Assembly (NCBI GenBank): GCA_900313775.1
Contig: OMSP01000263.1
Location: forward strand, 1-16,541
DNA length: 16,541 nt
Direction: 5' to 3'
Origin: an uncultured Eubacteriales bacterium
GTDB taxonomy: Bacteria; Bacillota; Clostridia; Lachnospirales; Lachnospiraceae
Both the position numbers and the translations under genes were made by a program. Positions 7,240-14,021 of the stretch are shown here, piece by piece (the stretch's first letter is position 1; each line of letters starts with the position of its first letter). Under the pieces are notes generated by a model. It worked only from the letters and a program-made list of their open reading frames with translations, was not told where the DNA came from and ran no database searches.

Positions 7240-7752
7240 ATGGATAATAACAACATTACAGATGCGAGCCAGCTTGAGCTGGAAGAAAGAGTCGTATCCA
7301 TCAAGCGCGTCACGAAGGTCGTTAAGGGCGGCCGCAACATGCGCTTCACGGCCCTCGTCGTTGTCGGAGATCAGAACGGACATGTCGGTGCCGGACTCGG
7401 CAAAGCGACTGAGATCCCTGAGGCTATCCGCAAGGGCAAGGAAGACGCCATGAAGAAGATGGTGACGATCGCAATGGATGAACACGACAGTATTACGCAC
7501 GATATTATCGGCAAGTTTGGCGGCGCAAGCGTCCTTCTGAAGAAGGCGTCCGAAGGTACCGGCGTTATCGCCGGCGGCCCGGCCCGTGCCGTGATCGAGA
7601 TGGCGGGTATCAAGAATATCCGTACCAAGTCTCTCGGTTCCAATAACAAGCAGAATGTCGTGCTCGCGACAGTCGAGGGACTGCGCCAGGTCAAGACACC
7701 GGAAGAGGTGGCCACTCTGCGCGGCAAGTCTGTCGAAGAGATCGTAGGATAA
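7240..7752 (+). CDS. rpsE: 30S ribosomal protein S5
   Basis: This 170-residue protein is S5, located at the mRNA entry channel and important for decoding accuracy. The first domain shows LEERVVSIKRVTKVVKGGRNMRF, and the second shows GAGLGKATEIPEAIRKGKEDA, both diagnostic. The ATG at 7240 is chosen because GGAGG at 7227-7231 is eight bases upstream; a GTG at 7219 would add seven residues (MIMEVKY) without a matching ribosome binding site. The C-terminal GLRQVKTPEEVATLRGKSVEEI is typical. rpmD follows after 13 bases. Confidence 0.97.
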   Translation: MDNNNITDASQLELEERVVSIKRVTKVVKGGRNMRFTALVVVGDQNGHVGAGLGKATEIPEAIRKGKEDAMKKMVTIAMDEHDSITHDIIGKFGGASVLLKKASEGTGVIAGGPARAVIEMAGIKNIRTKSLGSNNKQNVVLATVEGLRQVKTPEEVATLRGKSVEEIVG

Positions 7753-7765
7753 AGGGGGAACCGTT

Positions 7766-7945
7766 ATGGCAAATCTTAAGGTAACATTGGTCAAATCGAC
7801 CATCGGCTCCATTCCGAAGCACCGCAAGACGGTGACGGCGCTGGGGCTGAACAAGATCGGCAAGACTGTAGAGCTGCCGGACAACGCGGCTACCCGTGGA
7901 ATGATCCAGCAGGTCAGACATTTAGTGAAAGTGGAGGAGGCTTAA
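7766..7945 (+). CDS. rpmD: 50S ribosomal protein L30
   Basis: This small gene encodes 59 residues beginning MANLKVTLVKSTIGSIPK, the standard bacterial L30. L30 is a small protein bound to 23S rRNA domain II that is absent from some lineages. The KVTLVKSxIGxxxKHRKTVxALGL core and the NAATRGMIQQVRHLVKVEE end fit the family. The ribosome binding site AAAGGGGGAA (7751-7760) overlaps the end of rpsE and stands five bases before the ATG. The stop TAA 7943-7945 is followed after one base by the rplO ATG, and GGAGGAGG at 7933-7940 inside rpmD serves rplO. Confidence 0.97.
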   Translation: MANLKVTLVKSTIGSIPKHRKTVTALGLNKIGKTVELPDNAATRGMIQQVRHLVKVEEA

Positions 7946-7946
7946 T

Positions 7947-8387
7947 ATGAATTTATCGAATTTGGCGGGAGCAGACGGCTCCAAGACCAGCAATAACTTC
8001 AGACGAGGCCGCGGCCACGGTTCAGGTAACGGCAAGACAGCCGGCAAAGGACACAAGGGTCAGAAGGCTCGTTCCGGTGCTCCGCGTATCGGCTTTGAAG
8101 GCGGTCAGATGCCTCTGTACAGACGCCTTCCGAAGAAGGGTTTCAAATGCCGTTCTTCCAAGGATATCGTCGAGGTGAAATTGAGCCAGCTTGAGCGCTT
8201 TGACGAGGGCAGCGAAGTCACGATCGAAGCGCTGCGTGAGGCAGGCATCGTCAAGAATCCGCGCGATGGCGTGAAGATCCTCTCCGGCGGAGAGCTGACC
8301 AAGAAGCTGACCGTCAAGGTCAATGCTTACAGCGCGTCAGCCAAGGAGAAGATCGAAGCCCTGGGCGGCACAGCTGAGGTGATCTGA
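7947..8387 (+). CDS. rplO: 50S ribosomal protein L15
   Basis: This 146-residue protein is L15, a late-assembling large-subunit protein with a long glycine- and arginine-rich N-terminal extension that penetrates the rRNA. That extension is visible as RRGRGHGSGNGKTAGKGHKG (about residues 19-38). The signature GFEGGQMPLYRRLPKKGF follows. The ATG is only one base after the rpmD stop. The TGA stop overlaps the secY ATG by one base. The close coupling of rplO to secY is common in spc operons. Confidence 0.98.
   Translation: MNLSNLAGADGSKTSNNFRRGRGHGSGNGKTAGKGHKGQKARSGAPRIGFEGGQMPLYRRLPKKGFKCRSSKDIVEVKLSQLERFDEGSEVTIEALREAGIVKNPRDGVKILSGGELTKKLTVKVNAYSASAKEKIEALGGTAEVI
8376..8384 (+). promoter_or_regulatory. 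extended secY ribosome binding site inside rplO
   Basis: GAGGTGATC is complementary over nine bases to the typical 3' end of 16S rRNA (GATCACCTC). It lies in the last codons of rplO, with GAGG ending seven bases before the secY ATG at 8387. Together with the TGATG stop/start overlap it supports coupled and efficient SecY initiation. Confidence 0.7.
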
Positions 8388-9688
8388 TGTTTGAAACTGT
8401 AAAAAAAGCGTTCCAGATACCTGACATCAGAAAGCGTCTGTTTTATACGCTGATGATGCTGGTGCTGATCCGTCTGGGATCGCAGCTGCCGACACCCGGC
8501 GTGAATGCCGAGTATATCAAGCAGTTCTTTGAGAGCGTCGGAGGCGACGCGTCCAATTTCCTGAACGCGTTCACCGGCGGCTCGTTCGAGACCATGGCGG
8601 TCTTTGCGCTGTCGATCACACCGTATATCACGGCGTCCATCATCGTACAGCTTCTGACGATCGCTATTCCGAAGCTCGAGGAGATGCAGCGCGAAGGCGC
8701 TGAAGGACGCAAAAAGCTCGTCGCGATCACGCGTTATATGACAGTTGGGCTCTCGCTCCTGGAATCATCCGCGATGGCTATCGGCTTTGGCAGACAGGGA
8801 TTGCTGATCAAGTACAATTTCCTGAACTGCCTGATCGTCATCCTGGTGCTGACGGCGGGCTCGGCCTTCCTGATGTGGATAGGTGAGCGGATCACGGAAA
8901 ACGGCGTCGGCAACGGTATTTCGATCGTCCTGTTGATCAATATCGTTTCGCGTATGCCGAGCGATTTCCAGTCGCTGTACAAGCAGTTTATCAAAGGCGA
9001 GAAGCTCGCGAACGCACTGCTGTACGCACTGATCATTATCGCGATCATCCTGGCAGTGGTGGTCTTTGTCATCATCCTTCAGGATGCGGAGAGACGGATC
9101 GCAGTCCAGTACTCACAGAAGATGCAGGGACGCAGAAGCTACGGAGGACAGTCCTCCCATATCCCGTTAAAGGTCAATACGGCCGGCGTTATCCCGATCA
9201 TCTTCGCGTCATCGATCATGCAGTTTCCGGTCGTGATCGCGTCGTTCTTCGGGAAGCAGCAGGGAGAGGTCCTCAAAGGATTCTCCTCCGGCAACTGGCT
9301 GGATCCGGGCTCGATGAAGTACTCCTGGGGTCTTATCGTCTATATCATACTGACGGTGTTCTTCGCGTACTTCTATACGGCGATCACATTCAACCCGCTC
9401 GAGATCTCCAACAATATGAAGAAGAGCGGCGGGTTTATCCCGGGCATCCGTCCGGGCAAGCCGACGGCTGATTATCTGACGAAGATCCTGAACTATATCA
9501 TCTTTATCGGTGCTGTCGGACTCGTGATCGTACAGGTGATACCGTTCTTCTTCAACGGCGTATTCGGAGCCGATGTATCTTTCGGCGGTACTTCGCTCAT
9601 CATCGTGGTCGGTGTTGTGCTGGAGACGCTGAAGCAGATCGAATCCAGGATGCTGGTACGCAACTACAAAGGCTTTTTGAACGGTTAA
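8387..9688 (+). CDS. secY: Sec translocon channel subunit SecY
   Basis: This 433-residue membrane protein is SecY, the pore-forming subunit of the SecYEG protein-export channel. About ten hydrophobic segments can be picked out, the first near residues 18-36 and the last near 401-416. Diagnostic sequences are ITPYITASIIVQLL (77-90, TM2 region), GERITENGVGNGIS (166-179), the cytoplasmic RRSYGGQSSHIPLKVNTAGVIP block (249-270) and the C5 loop GGFIPGIRPGKPT (348-360), which contacts SecA and ribosomes. Length is typical. The start overlaps the rplO stop. The partner secG is also in this window (14893); secE is not. Confidence 0.98.
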   Translation: MFETVKKAFQIPDIRKRLFYTLMMLVLIRLGSQLPTPGVNAEYIKQFFESVGGDASNFLNAFTGGSFETMAVFALSITPYITASIIVQLLTIAIPKLEEMQREGAEGRKKLVAITRYMTVGLSLLESSAMAIGFGRQGLLIKYNFLNCLIVILVLTAGSAFLMWIGERITENGVGNGISIVLLINIVSRMPSDFQSLYKQFIKGEKLANALLYALIIIAIILAVVVFVIILQDAERRIAVQYSQKMQGRRSYGGQSSHIPLKVNTAGVIPIIFASSIMQFPVVIASFFGKQQGEVLKGFSSGNWLDPGSMKYSWGLIVYIILTVFFAYFYTAITFNPLEISNNMKKSGGFIPGIRPGKPTADYLTKILNYIIFIGAVGLVIVQVIPFFFNGVFGADVSFGGTSLIIVVGVVLETLKQIESRMLVRNYKGFLNG

Positions 9689-9703
9689 AGAAAGAGGTGG
9701 AAT

Positions 9704-10345
9704 ATGAATATCATTATGCTTGGAGCTCCCGGCGCAGGGAAAGGCACATTTTCAGCCTATCTGGAAGAGAAATATCAGATTCCGCATATTTCGACCGGTG
9801 ATATTTTCAGAGAGAATATCAAGAACAACACGGAGCTTGGCGCGAAGGCCAAGACCTATATGGACAAGGGAGAGTTGGTACCGGATGAATTGGTCGTCTC
9901 ACTCGTAGTAGACCGTCTGGCCAAGGATGACTGTGCGAAGGGCTTTATCCTCGACGGTTTTCCGCGCACACTGCCTCAGGCTGATGCGCTGACCAAGGCT
10001 CTTGAAGACGCAGAATCCGGCATTGACTACGCACTCAATATCGACTGCCCGGATGAGTTCATCATCAATCGCATGGCCGGCAGACGCGTCTGTCCGGGAT
10101 GCGGAGCGAGCTATCATCTGGTCAATGTCCCTCCGAAGAAGGAAGGGGTCTGTGATGTCTGCGGCGCTGAACTGATCCAGCGCGAAGATGACAATCCGGA
10201 GACGATCGCAAACAGACTGAGAGTCTACCATGAGCAGACCCAGCCGCTGATCGACTACTATGCGGACCAGAAGGTCCTGGAGAACGTCGACGGCACGATC
10301 GGACGCGATAATGTCTTCGCAGTTCTGGACAAACTGCTGGACTGA
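9704..10345 (+). CDS. adk: adenylate kinase, zinc-lid type
   Basis: This 213-residue enzyme interconverts ATP plus AMP with two ADP and sets the cellular adenylate balance. The P-loop GAPGAGKGT is at residues 7-15. The AMP-site motif STGDIFRENI follows at 30-39, and FILDGFPRT at 81-89 is the adenylate kinase signature. The long-form LID carries four cysteines, C130, C133, C150 and C153 (CPGC and CDVC), the zinc-binding arrangement common in Gram-positives. GAGGTGG at 9694-9700 serves as ribosome binding site. Its place after secY is standard. The usual next gene, map, is missing; a KOW protein follows after nine bases. Confidence 0.98.
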   Translation: MNIIMLGAPGAGKGTFSAYLEEKYQIPHISTGDIFRENIKNNTELGAKAKTYMDKGELVPDELVVSLVVDRLAKDDCAKGFILDGFPRTLPQADALTKALEDAESGIDYALNIDCPDEFIINRMAGRRVCPGCGASYHLVNVPPKKEGVCDVCGAELIQREDDNPETIANRLRVYHEQTQPLIDYYADQKVLENVDGTIGRDNVFAVLDKLLD

Positions 10346-10354
10346 GCGGAAGCG

Positions 10355-10621
10355 ATGTTGACAGTCGAACCCGGCATGGCGGCACGCTCTCTGGCCGGAC
10401 ATGACAAGGGACAGTGGTATCTGATACTGCGTGTCGAAGGCAGAGAGGTCTATCTGATCGACGGACGGACCCGCACGAAAGAGAGACCGAAGAAAAAGAA
10501 TGTCAGACATATCCAACCGGCGAAGACCGGAGCCGATGTGGAGACGATGGATAACGGAGCGGTCGTCGCGTTACTCAAACGACTGAACAGGGAAGACCAA
10601 GAGGAGAAACAAGATGTCTAA
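10355..10621 (+). CDS. small KOW-domain protein (L14e/L27e-like, putative RNA-binding)
   Basis: This 88-residue basic protein carries a KOW-like segment at about residues 3-36 (GMAARSLAGHDKGQWYLIL), followed by a lysine-rich stretch near 43-49 (ERPKKKN) and an acidic C-terminus. Such small proteins, resembling archaeal/eukaryotic L14e/L27e, are found beside infA in many Clostridia and are annotated as KOW-domain RNA-binding proteins; their role is unsettled. The ATG at 10355 has only a weak GGAAG (10348-10352) upstream, so translation may depend on coupling from adk. The end overlaps infA by eight bases. A ribosome or rRNA target is an inference from fold and neighbours. Confidence 0.85.
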   Translation: MLTVEPGMAARSLAGHDKGQWYLILRVEGREVYLIDGRTRTKERPKKKNVRHIQPAKTGADVETMDNGAVVALLKRLNREDQEEKQDV

Positions 10622-10832
10622 AGCAGATGTGATTGAAATCGAAGGCGTGGTAGTCGAGAAACTCCCGAACGCTATGTTCCAGGTGGAACTGGAAAACGGA
10701 CACAGAGTGCTCGCCCATATCAGCGGGAAGCTTCGTATGAACTATATCAAGATCCTGCCGGGCGATACAGTCACGCTGGAGCTTTCTCCCTACGATCTTT
10801 CCAAAGGACGCATTATCTGGCGGGATAAATAA
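10614..10832 (+). CDS. infA: translation initiation factor IF-1
   Basis: This 72-residue OB-fold protein has exactly the usual IF-1 length. IF-1 binds the 30S A site during initiation and helps IF-2 and IF-3 select the initiator tRNA. The sequence MSKADVIEIEGVVVEKLPNA, then LENGHRVLAHISGKLRMNYIKILPGD, and the final YDLSKGRIIWRDK match the family closely. GAGGAG at 10601-10606 lies seven bases before the ATG and inside the KOW gene, whose last codons overlap infA by eight bases. rpmJ follows after 26 bases. Confidence 0.98.
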   Translation: MSKADVIEIEGVVVEKLPNAMFQVELENGHRVLAHISGKLRMNYIKILPGDTVTLELSPYDLSKGRIIWRDK

Positions 10833-10858
10833 GGGAGCTTTCAAAGGAGGTCTTATCA

Positions 10859-10972
10859 ATGAAAGTACGTTCATCCGTAAAACCGATGTGCGAAAAGTGC
10901 AAGGTTATCAGACGCAAGGGTAAAGTACGCATTATCTGCGAGAACCCGAAGCACAAACAAAGACAAGGTTAA
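10859..10972 (+). CDS. rpmJ: 50S ribosomal protein L36, zinc-binding form
   Basis: This is the smallest gene of the window, 37 residues beginning MKVRSSVKPMCEKC. L36 is the smallest bacterial ribosomal protein and stabilises the 23S rRNA near the factor-binding region. The zinc ligands C11, C14, C27 and H32 are all present, so this is the zinc-containing form. The end GKVRIICENPKHKQRQG is standard. AAAGGAGG at 10843-10850 is eight bases before the ATG. infA-rpmJ-rpsM is the usual order in Firmicutes. No zinc-free copy is in the window. Confidence 0.97.
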   Translation: MKVRSSVKPMCEKCKVIRRKGKVRIICENPKHKQRQG

Positions 10973-11002
10973 TCATTCAGCATATAAGAAAGGAGAAAGC
11001 AC

Positions 11003-11371
11003 ATGGCTCGTATAGCAGGTGTTGATTTGCCTAGAGACAAGCGTGTAGAGATCGGACTTACTTATATCTACGGTATCGGTCTGACCAGCTCCAAAAGGAT
11101 CCTGGCGGCAGCCGACGTGGATCCCGATACACGCGTGCGCGATCTGACAGACGAGGAAGTCAAGAAGATCAGCACTGTCATCGAGGACACCCAGATGGTC
11201 GAAGGTGATCTCAGACGTGAGCGTCAGCTCAATCTCAAGCGTCTTCGCGAGATCAACTGCTACCGCGGTATCCGTCATCGTAAGTCTCTGCCGTCACGCG
11301 GACAGAAGACTAAGACGAACGCCCGGACATGCAAGGGACCGAGAAGAACTGTAGCAAATAAGAAAAAGTAA
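11003..11371 (+). CDS. rpsM: 30S ribosomal protein S13
   Basis: This 122-residue protein is S13, in the head of the 30S subunit, where it forms inter-subunit bridges B1a/B1b and contacts the P-site tRNA with its C-terminal tail. The MARIAGVDLPRDKRVEIGLTYIYGIG N-terminal region and the RGIRHRKSLPSRGQKTKTNARTCKGPRRTV block are diagnostic. AAGGAG at 10990-10995 is seven bases before the ATG. It begins the alpha-operon part; the 30 bases after rpmJ hold no clear promoter. Confidence 0.98.
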   Translation: MARIAGVDLPRDKRVEIGLTYIYGIGLTSSKRILAAADVDPDTRVRDLTDEEVKKISTVIEDTQMVEGDLRRERQLNLKRLREINCYRGIRHRKSLPSRGQKTKTNARTCKGPRRTVANKKK

Positions 11372-11398
11372 GATAACGTAAGAAAGTAGGTTAGTTTA

Positions 11399-11794
11399 AT
11401 GGCAAAGAAAGCAGTAAAGAAAACAACCAAGAGACGTGTCAAGAAAAACGTTGAACGGGGACAGGCTCATATCCAGGCTTCCTTCAACAACACGATCGTG
11501 ACGTTGACGGACACCGAGGGTAACGCTCTTTCTTGGGCGAGCGCGGGCGGTCTTGGATTCCGAGGTTCAAAGAAATCTACTCCTTATGCAGCGCAGATGG
11601 CTGCCGAGACAGCAGCCAAGGCAGCACTGGTACATGGACTAAAATCAGTGGATGTTATGGTCAAAGGACCGGGCAGCGGCCGCGAAGCGGCGATCCGGGC
11701 TTTACAGGCATGCGGCATCAATGTAACCAGTATCCGTGACGTGACACCTGTGCCACACAACGGATGTCGTCCGCCGAAACGCAGAAGAGTGTAA
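11399..11794 (+). CDS. rpsK: 30S ribosomal protein S11
   Basis: This 131-residue protein is S11, on the 30S platform next to the 3' end of 16S rRNA and the Shine-Dalgarno helix. After a lysine-rich N-terminus come HIQASFNNTIVTLTD, the GFRGSKKSTPYAAQ segment and the invariant end DVTPVPHNGCRPPKRRRV. The start ATG is at 11399. Its ribosome binding site is among the weakest in the cluster (AGTAGG, 11385-11390), so S11 may rely partly on ribosomes arriving from rpsM, 27 bases upstream. Identity is certain. Confidence 0.98.
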   Translation: MAKKAVKKTTKRRVKKNVERGQAHIQASFNNTIVTLTDTEGNALSWASAGGLGFRGSKKSTPYAAQMAAETAAKAALVHGLKSVDVMVKGPGSGREAAIRALQACGINVTSIRDVTPVPHNGCRPPKRRRV

Positions 11795-11824
11795 TCATTG
11801 ACTGATTTTTAGGAGGTTAACTAT

Positions 11825-12418
11825 ATGGCAGTAAACAGAGTACCGGTTCTTAAAAGATGCAGATCTCTCGGTTTAGATCCGATCTATTTGGGAATAGATA
11901 AAAAGTCCAATCGTCAGCTGAACCGCCGTTCCCGCAAGATGAGTGAGTACGGTATGCAGCTGCGCGAGAAACAAAAGGCAAAGTTCATCTACGGTGTGCT
12001 TGAGAAACCTTTCAGAAACTATTACGACAAGGCGAAGCAGATGAAGGGTATGACAGGTACCAACCTGATGATTCTTCTGGAGACCAGAGTCGACAATGTC
12101 CTTTTCCGCATGGGATTTGCCCGCACACGCCGTGAGGCAAGGCAGATCATCAGTCATAAGCTGGTACAGGTCAACGGACATCCGATCAACATTCCGTCCT
12201 TCGGTCTGAGTGTCGGCGATGTCATTGAGGTTCGTGAGAACAAGCGCGATTCCGTGCGCTTCAAGGACATCCTCGAAACGACAGGCGGACGCCTGGTTCC
12301 GGCGTGGCTGGAAGTCGACGCAGAGAACTTTAAGGGGACGGTCAAGGCTCTTCCGACAAGAGAAGAGATCGATGTGCCTGTCGATGAGGTGCAGATCGTC
12401 GAGTTGTACTCGAAATAA
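11825..12418 (+). CDS. rpsD: 30S ribosomal protein S4, cysteine-poor form
   Basis: This 197-residue protein is S4, a primary 16S rRNA binder that nucleates 30S assembly and lines the mRNA entry channel. The zinc-ligand cysteine cluster seen near the N-terminus of other S4 proteins is absent; only one cysteine (C12) remains in VPVLKRCRSLG. The core KMSEYGMQLREKQKAKFIYGVLE and the S4 RNA-binding domain around residues 90-150 (LETRVDNVLFRMGFARTRRE) are typical. AGGAGG at 11811-11816 is eight bases before the ATG. Placement in the alpha operon just before rpoA agrees; S4 autoregulates in E. coli and B. subtilis, but no such site is recognised here. Confidence 0.98.
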   Translation: MAVNRVPVLKRCRSLGLDPIYLGIDKKSNRQLNRRSRKMSEYGMQLREKQKAKFIYGVLEKPFRNYYDKAKQMKGMTGTNLMILLETRVDNVLFRMGFARTRREARQIISHKLVQVNGHPINIPSFGLSVGDVIEVRENKRDSVRFKDILETTGGRLVPAWLEVDAENFKGTVKALPTREEIDVPVDEVQIVELYSK

Positions 12419-12429
12419 TCAGAAGAATC

Positions 12430-12435
12430 AGGAGG
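12430..12435 (+). promoter_or_regulatory. ribosome binding site that fixes the rpoA start
   Basis: AGGAGG ends one base before an in-frame GTG at 12437 and seven bases before the next in-frame GTG at 12443. Only the second has workable spacing, and it also gives the MLDFNKPN N-terminus expected for the alpha subunit. Confidence 0.8.
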
Positions 12436-12442
12436 TGTGCCA

Positions 12443-13399
12443 GTGCTTGATTTTAACAAACCTAATATCAATATTACAGAGAGCTCACCGGATCAGAAAT
12501 ATGCGCGTTTTGTCGTTGAACCGCTGGAGAGAGGCTATGCTCTGACGCTGGGGAATTCCCTGCGCAGGATCATGCTCTCCTCGCTCCCGGGTTCTGCTAT
12601 CAGCCAGGTCAAGTTTGACGGCATTTATCACGAATTCTCTACCATCCCCGGCGTCAAGGAGGATGTGACGGAGATTATCCTGAACCTGAAGGATCTGATC
12701 ATCACCGACGACTCGGACGATGATTCGCCGAAGCGCGCGTATATCGACTATAAGGGTGAGGGCGTGGTCACCGGAGCGGATATCAAGGCCGATTCCGATA
12801 TCACGATCGTCAACCCCGAGCATGTCATCGCGACTCTTGACGGCGCGGAGTCCCACCTCAGTGCGGAACTGACCATCACCAGAGGCCGCGGTTATGTGAG
12901 CGCAGAGCGCAACAAGACCGAAGATATGGATGAGACCACGATTCCAGTCGACTCCATTTACACGCCTATCGAACGCGTCAATATGACTGTGGAAGATACA
13001 CGTGTCGGTCAGATCACCGACTATGACAAACTGACACTCGATGTCTGGACCAAGGGCAATATCGACCCGAGCGATGCCGTCTCACTGGCGGCCAAGGTCC
13101 TTTCCGAGCATCTGCAGCTCTTTATCGATCTGTCGGATGTCGCCCGTCAGGCGGAAGTCATGGTCGCGGAAGAGGATGACGAGAAAGAGAAAGTACTCGA
13201 GATGAATATCAACGAGCTCGAGCTTTCCGTCCGCTCCTACAATTGTCTGAAGCGCGCCAATATCAACACCGTCGAGCAGCTCACGAACTGCACGGTGGAG
13301 GATATGATGCGCGTGAGAAATCTCGGGAAGAAATCCCTGGATGAAGTCCTCGGCAAGCTTCATGAGCTCGGCCTGGACTTAAAGCAAAGCGAAGAGTAA
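12443..13399 (+). CDS. rpoA: RNA polymerase alpha subunit, GTG start
   Basis: This 318-residue protein is the alpha subunit, whose dimer scaffolds RNA polymerase assembly and whose C-terminal domain binds UP-element DNA and activators. The N-terminal domain shows EPLERGYALTLGNSLRRIML (27-46) with the conserved dimer/beta-contact region. After an acidic linker (near residues 240-252, DDEKEKV) comes the C-terminal domain with ELSVRSYNCLKRANINTVEQL and RNLGKKSLDEVLGKL. The GTG at 12443 is chosen over the one at 12437 on ribosome binding site spacing. It sits between rpsD and rplQ as usual, followed by an 85-base spacer. Confidence 0.98.
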   Translation: MLDFNKPNINITESSPDQKYARFVVEPLERGYALTLGNSLRRIMLSSLPGSAISQVKFDGIYHEFSTIPGVKEDVTEIILNLKDLIITDDSDDDSPKRAYIDYKGEGVVTGADIKADSDITIVNPEHVIATLDGAESHLSAELTITRGRGYVSAERNKTEDMDETTIPVDSIYTPIERVNMTVEDTRVGQITDYDKLTLDVWTKGNIDPSDAVSLAAKVLSEHLQLFIDLSDVARQAEVMVAEEDDEKEKVLEMNINELELSVRSYNCLKRANINTVEQLTNCTVEDMMRVRNLGKKSLDEVLGKLHELGLDLKQSEE

Positions 13400-13400
13400 G

Positions 13401-13451
13401 GCAGCGATAAGACCGACGAGCACGCTGCGCCGCCTCCCGTAAGACCGACGG
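13401..13451 (+). repeat. short direct and inverted repeats in the rpoA-rplQ spacer
   Basis: The 11-base sequence TAAGACCGACG occurs twice, at 13408-13418 and 13440-13450. The first copy lies in the loop of a possible stem made by GCAGCG (13401-13406) and CGCTGC (13423-13428). The second lies in a four-base-pair CCGT/ACGG hairpin (13437-13451). This is the longest gene-free stretch in the ribosomal part (85 bases). No T-run follows, so a terminator is unlikely. It might be a leader structure for rplQ, but a chance or relict duplication cannot be excluded. Confidence 0.4.
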
Positions 13452-13484
13452 CAGGGATGAGCGGAGACAAGGAAGGATTTACAA

Positions 13485-14021
13485 ATGGCAAAATACAGAA
13501 AATTAGGACGCACCAGTGATCAGAGAAAAGCCCTGCTTCGCAACCAGACGACAGCGCTTCTCTATCACGGCAAGATCGTGACAACAGAGCAGAAGGCCAA
13601 GGAGATCCGCAAGCAGGCGGAGAAGCTGATCGCTCTGGCTGTCCGCGAGAAGGACAACGAAGAAGAGGTCACGATCCAGGCAAAGGTCGCCCGCAAGGAT
13701 AAGGACGGCAAGAGAGTCAAGGAAGTCGTCGACGGCAAGAAGCAGACTGTCTATGACACCGAGGACCGCGACATCAAGCGCGACCTTCCGTCCAAAGTAC
13801 ATGCGAGACGCCTGATGAACAAATTCCTCGTACCGGTCGTTGAGAAGCCGGAGACGGGAGCAGGCCGCAAAAAGAACACCAAGAAGATCGATATGGCAGA
13901 AAAGCTCTTTACAGAGATCGCGCCGAAGTATGAGAACCGCCAGGGCGGCTATACCCGTATCGTCAAGATCGGACCTCGCCAGGGCGATGGTGCGATGATG
14001 GTGTTGATTGAGCTCGTGTAA
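13485..14021 (+). CDS. rplQ: 50S ribosomal protein L17 with internal insertions
   Basis: L17 binds 23S rRNA near the tunnel exit. The ends are canonical: MAKYRKLGRTSDQRKALLRN (1-20), KIVTTEQKAKEIR (30-42), and KLFTEIAPKYENRQGGYTRIVKIG (140-163). Between them are two extra pieces, a charged one at about 56-100 (KVARKDKDGKRVKEVVDGKK) and a short one at about 121-135. The total is 178 residues against roughly 115-130 in most bacteria. I recall similar long L17 in Lachnospiraceae, so this is probably lineage-specific and not an assembly error. GGAAGG at 13471-13476 is eight bases before the ATG. The end overlaps the next gene by 14 bases. Confidence 0.96.
   Translation: MAKYRKLGRTSDQRKALLRNQTTALLYHGKIVTTEQKAKEIRKQAEKLIALAVREKDNEEEVTIQAKVARKDKDGKRVKEVVDGKKQTVYDTEDRDIKRDLPSKVHARRLMNKFLVPVVEKPETGAGRKKNTKKIDMAEKLFTEIAPKYENRQGGYTRIVKIGPRQGDGAMMVLIELV

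Noticed and set aside
6931..7884. Long (317-codon) open frame on the minus strand across rplR, rpsE and rpmD
   Set aside because: It shares codon boundaries with rplR and rpsE, so it stays open only because those genes avoid TTA, CTA and TCA codons. It has no recognisable protein motif, and the plus-strand genes fully explain the region.
9899..10516. 205-codon minus-strand open frame opposite adk and the KOW gene
   Set aside because: No motif, no ribosome binding site of note, and it is antisense to a certain adenylate kinase.
12437..12442. GTG at 12437 as the rpoA start
   Set aside because: It is only one base from the AGGAGG; the GTG at 12443 has seven-base spacing and gives the expected N-terminus.
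13400..13484. Terminator between rpoA and rplQ
   Set aside because: The possible stems are short (six and four base pairs) and have no T-run after them.
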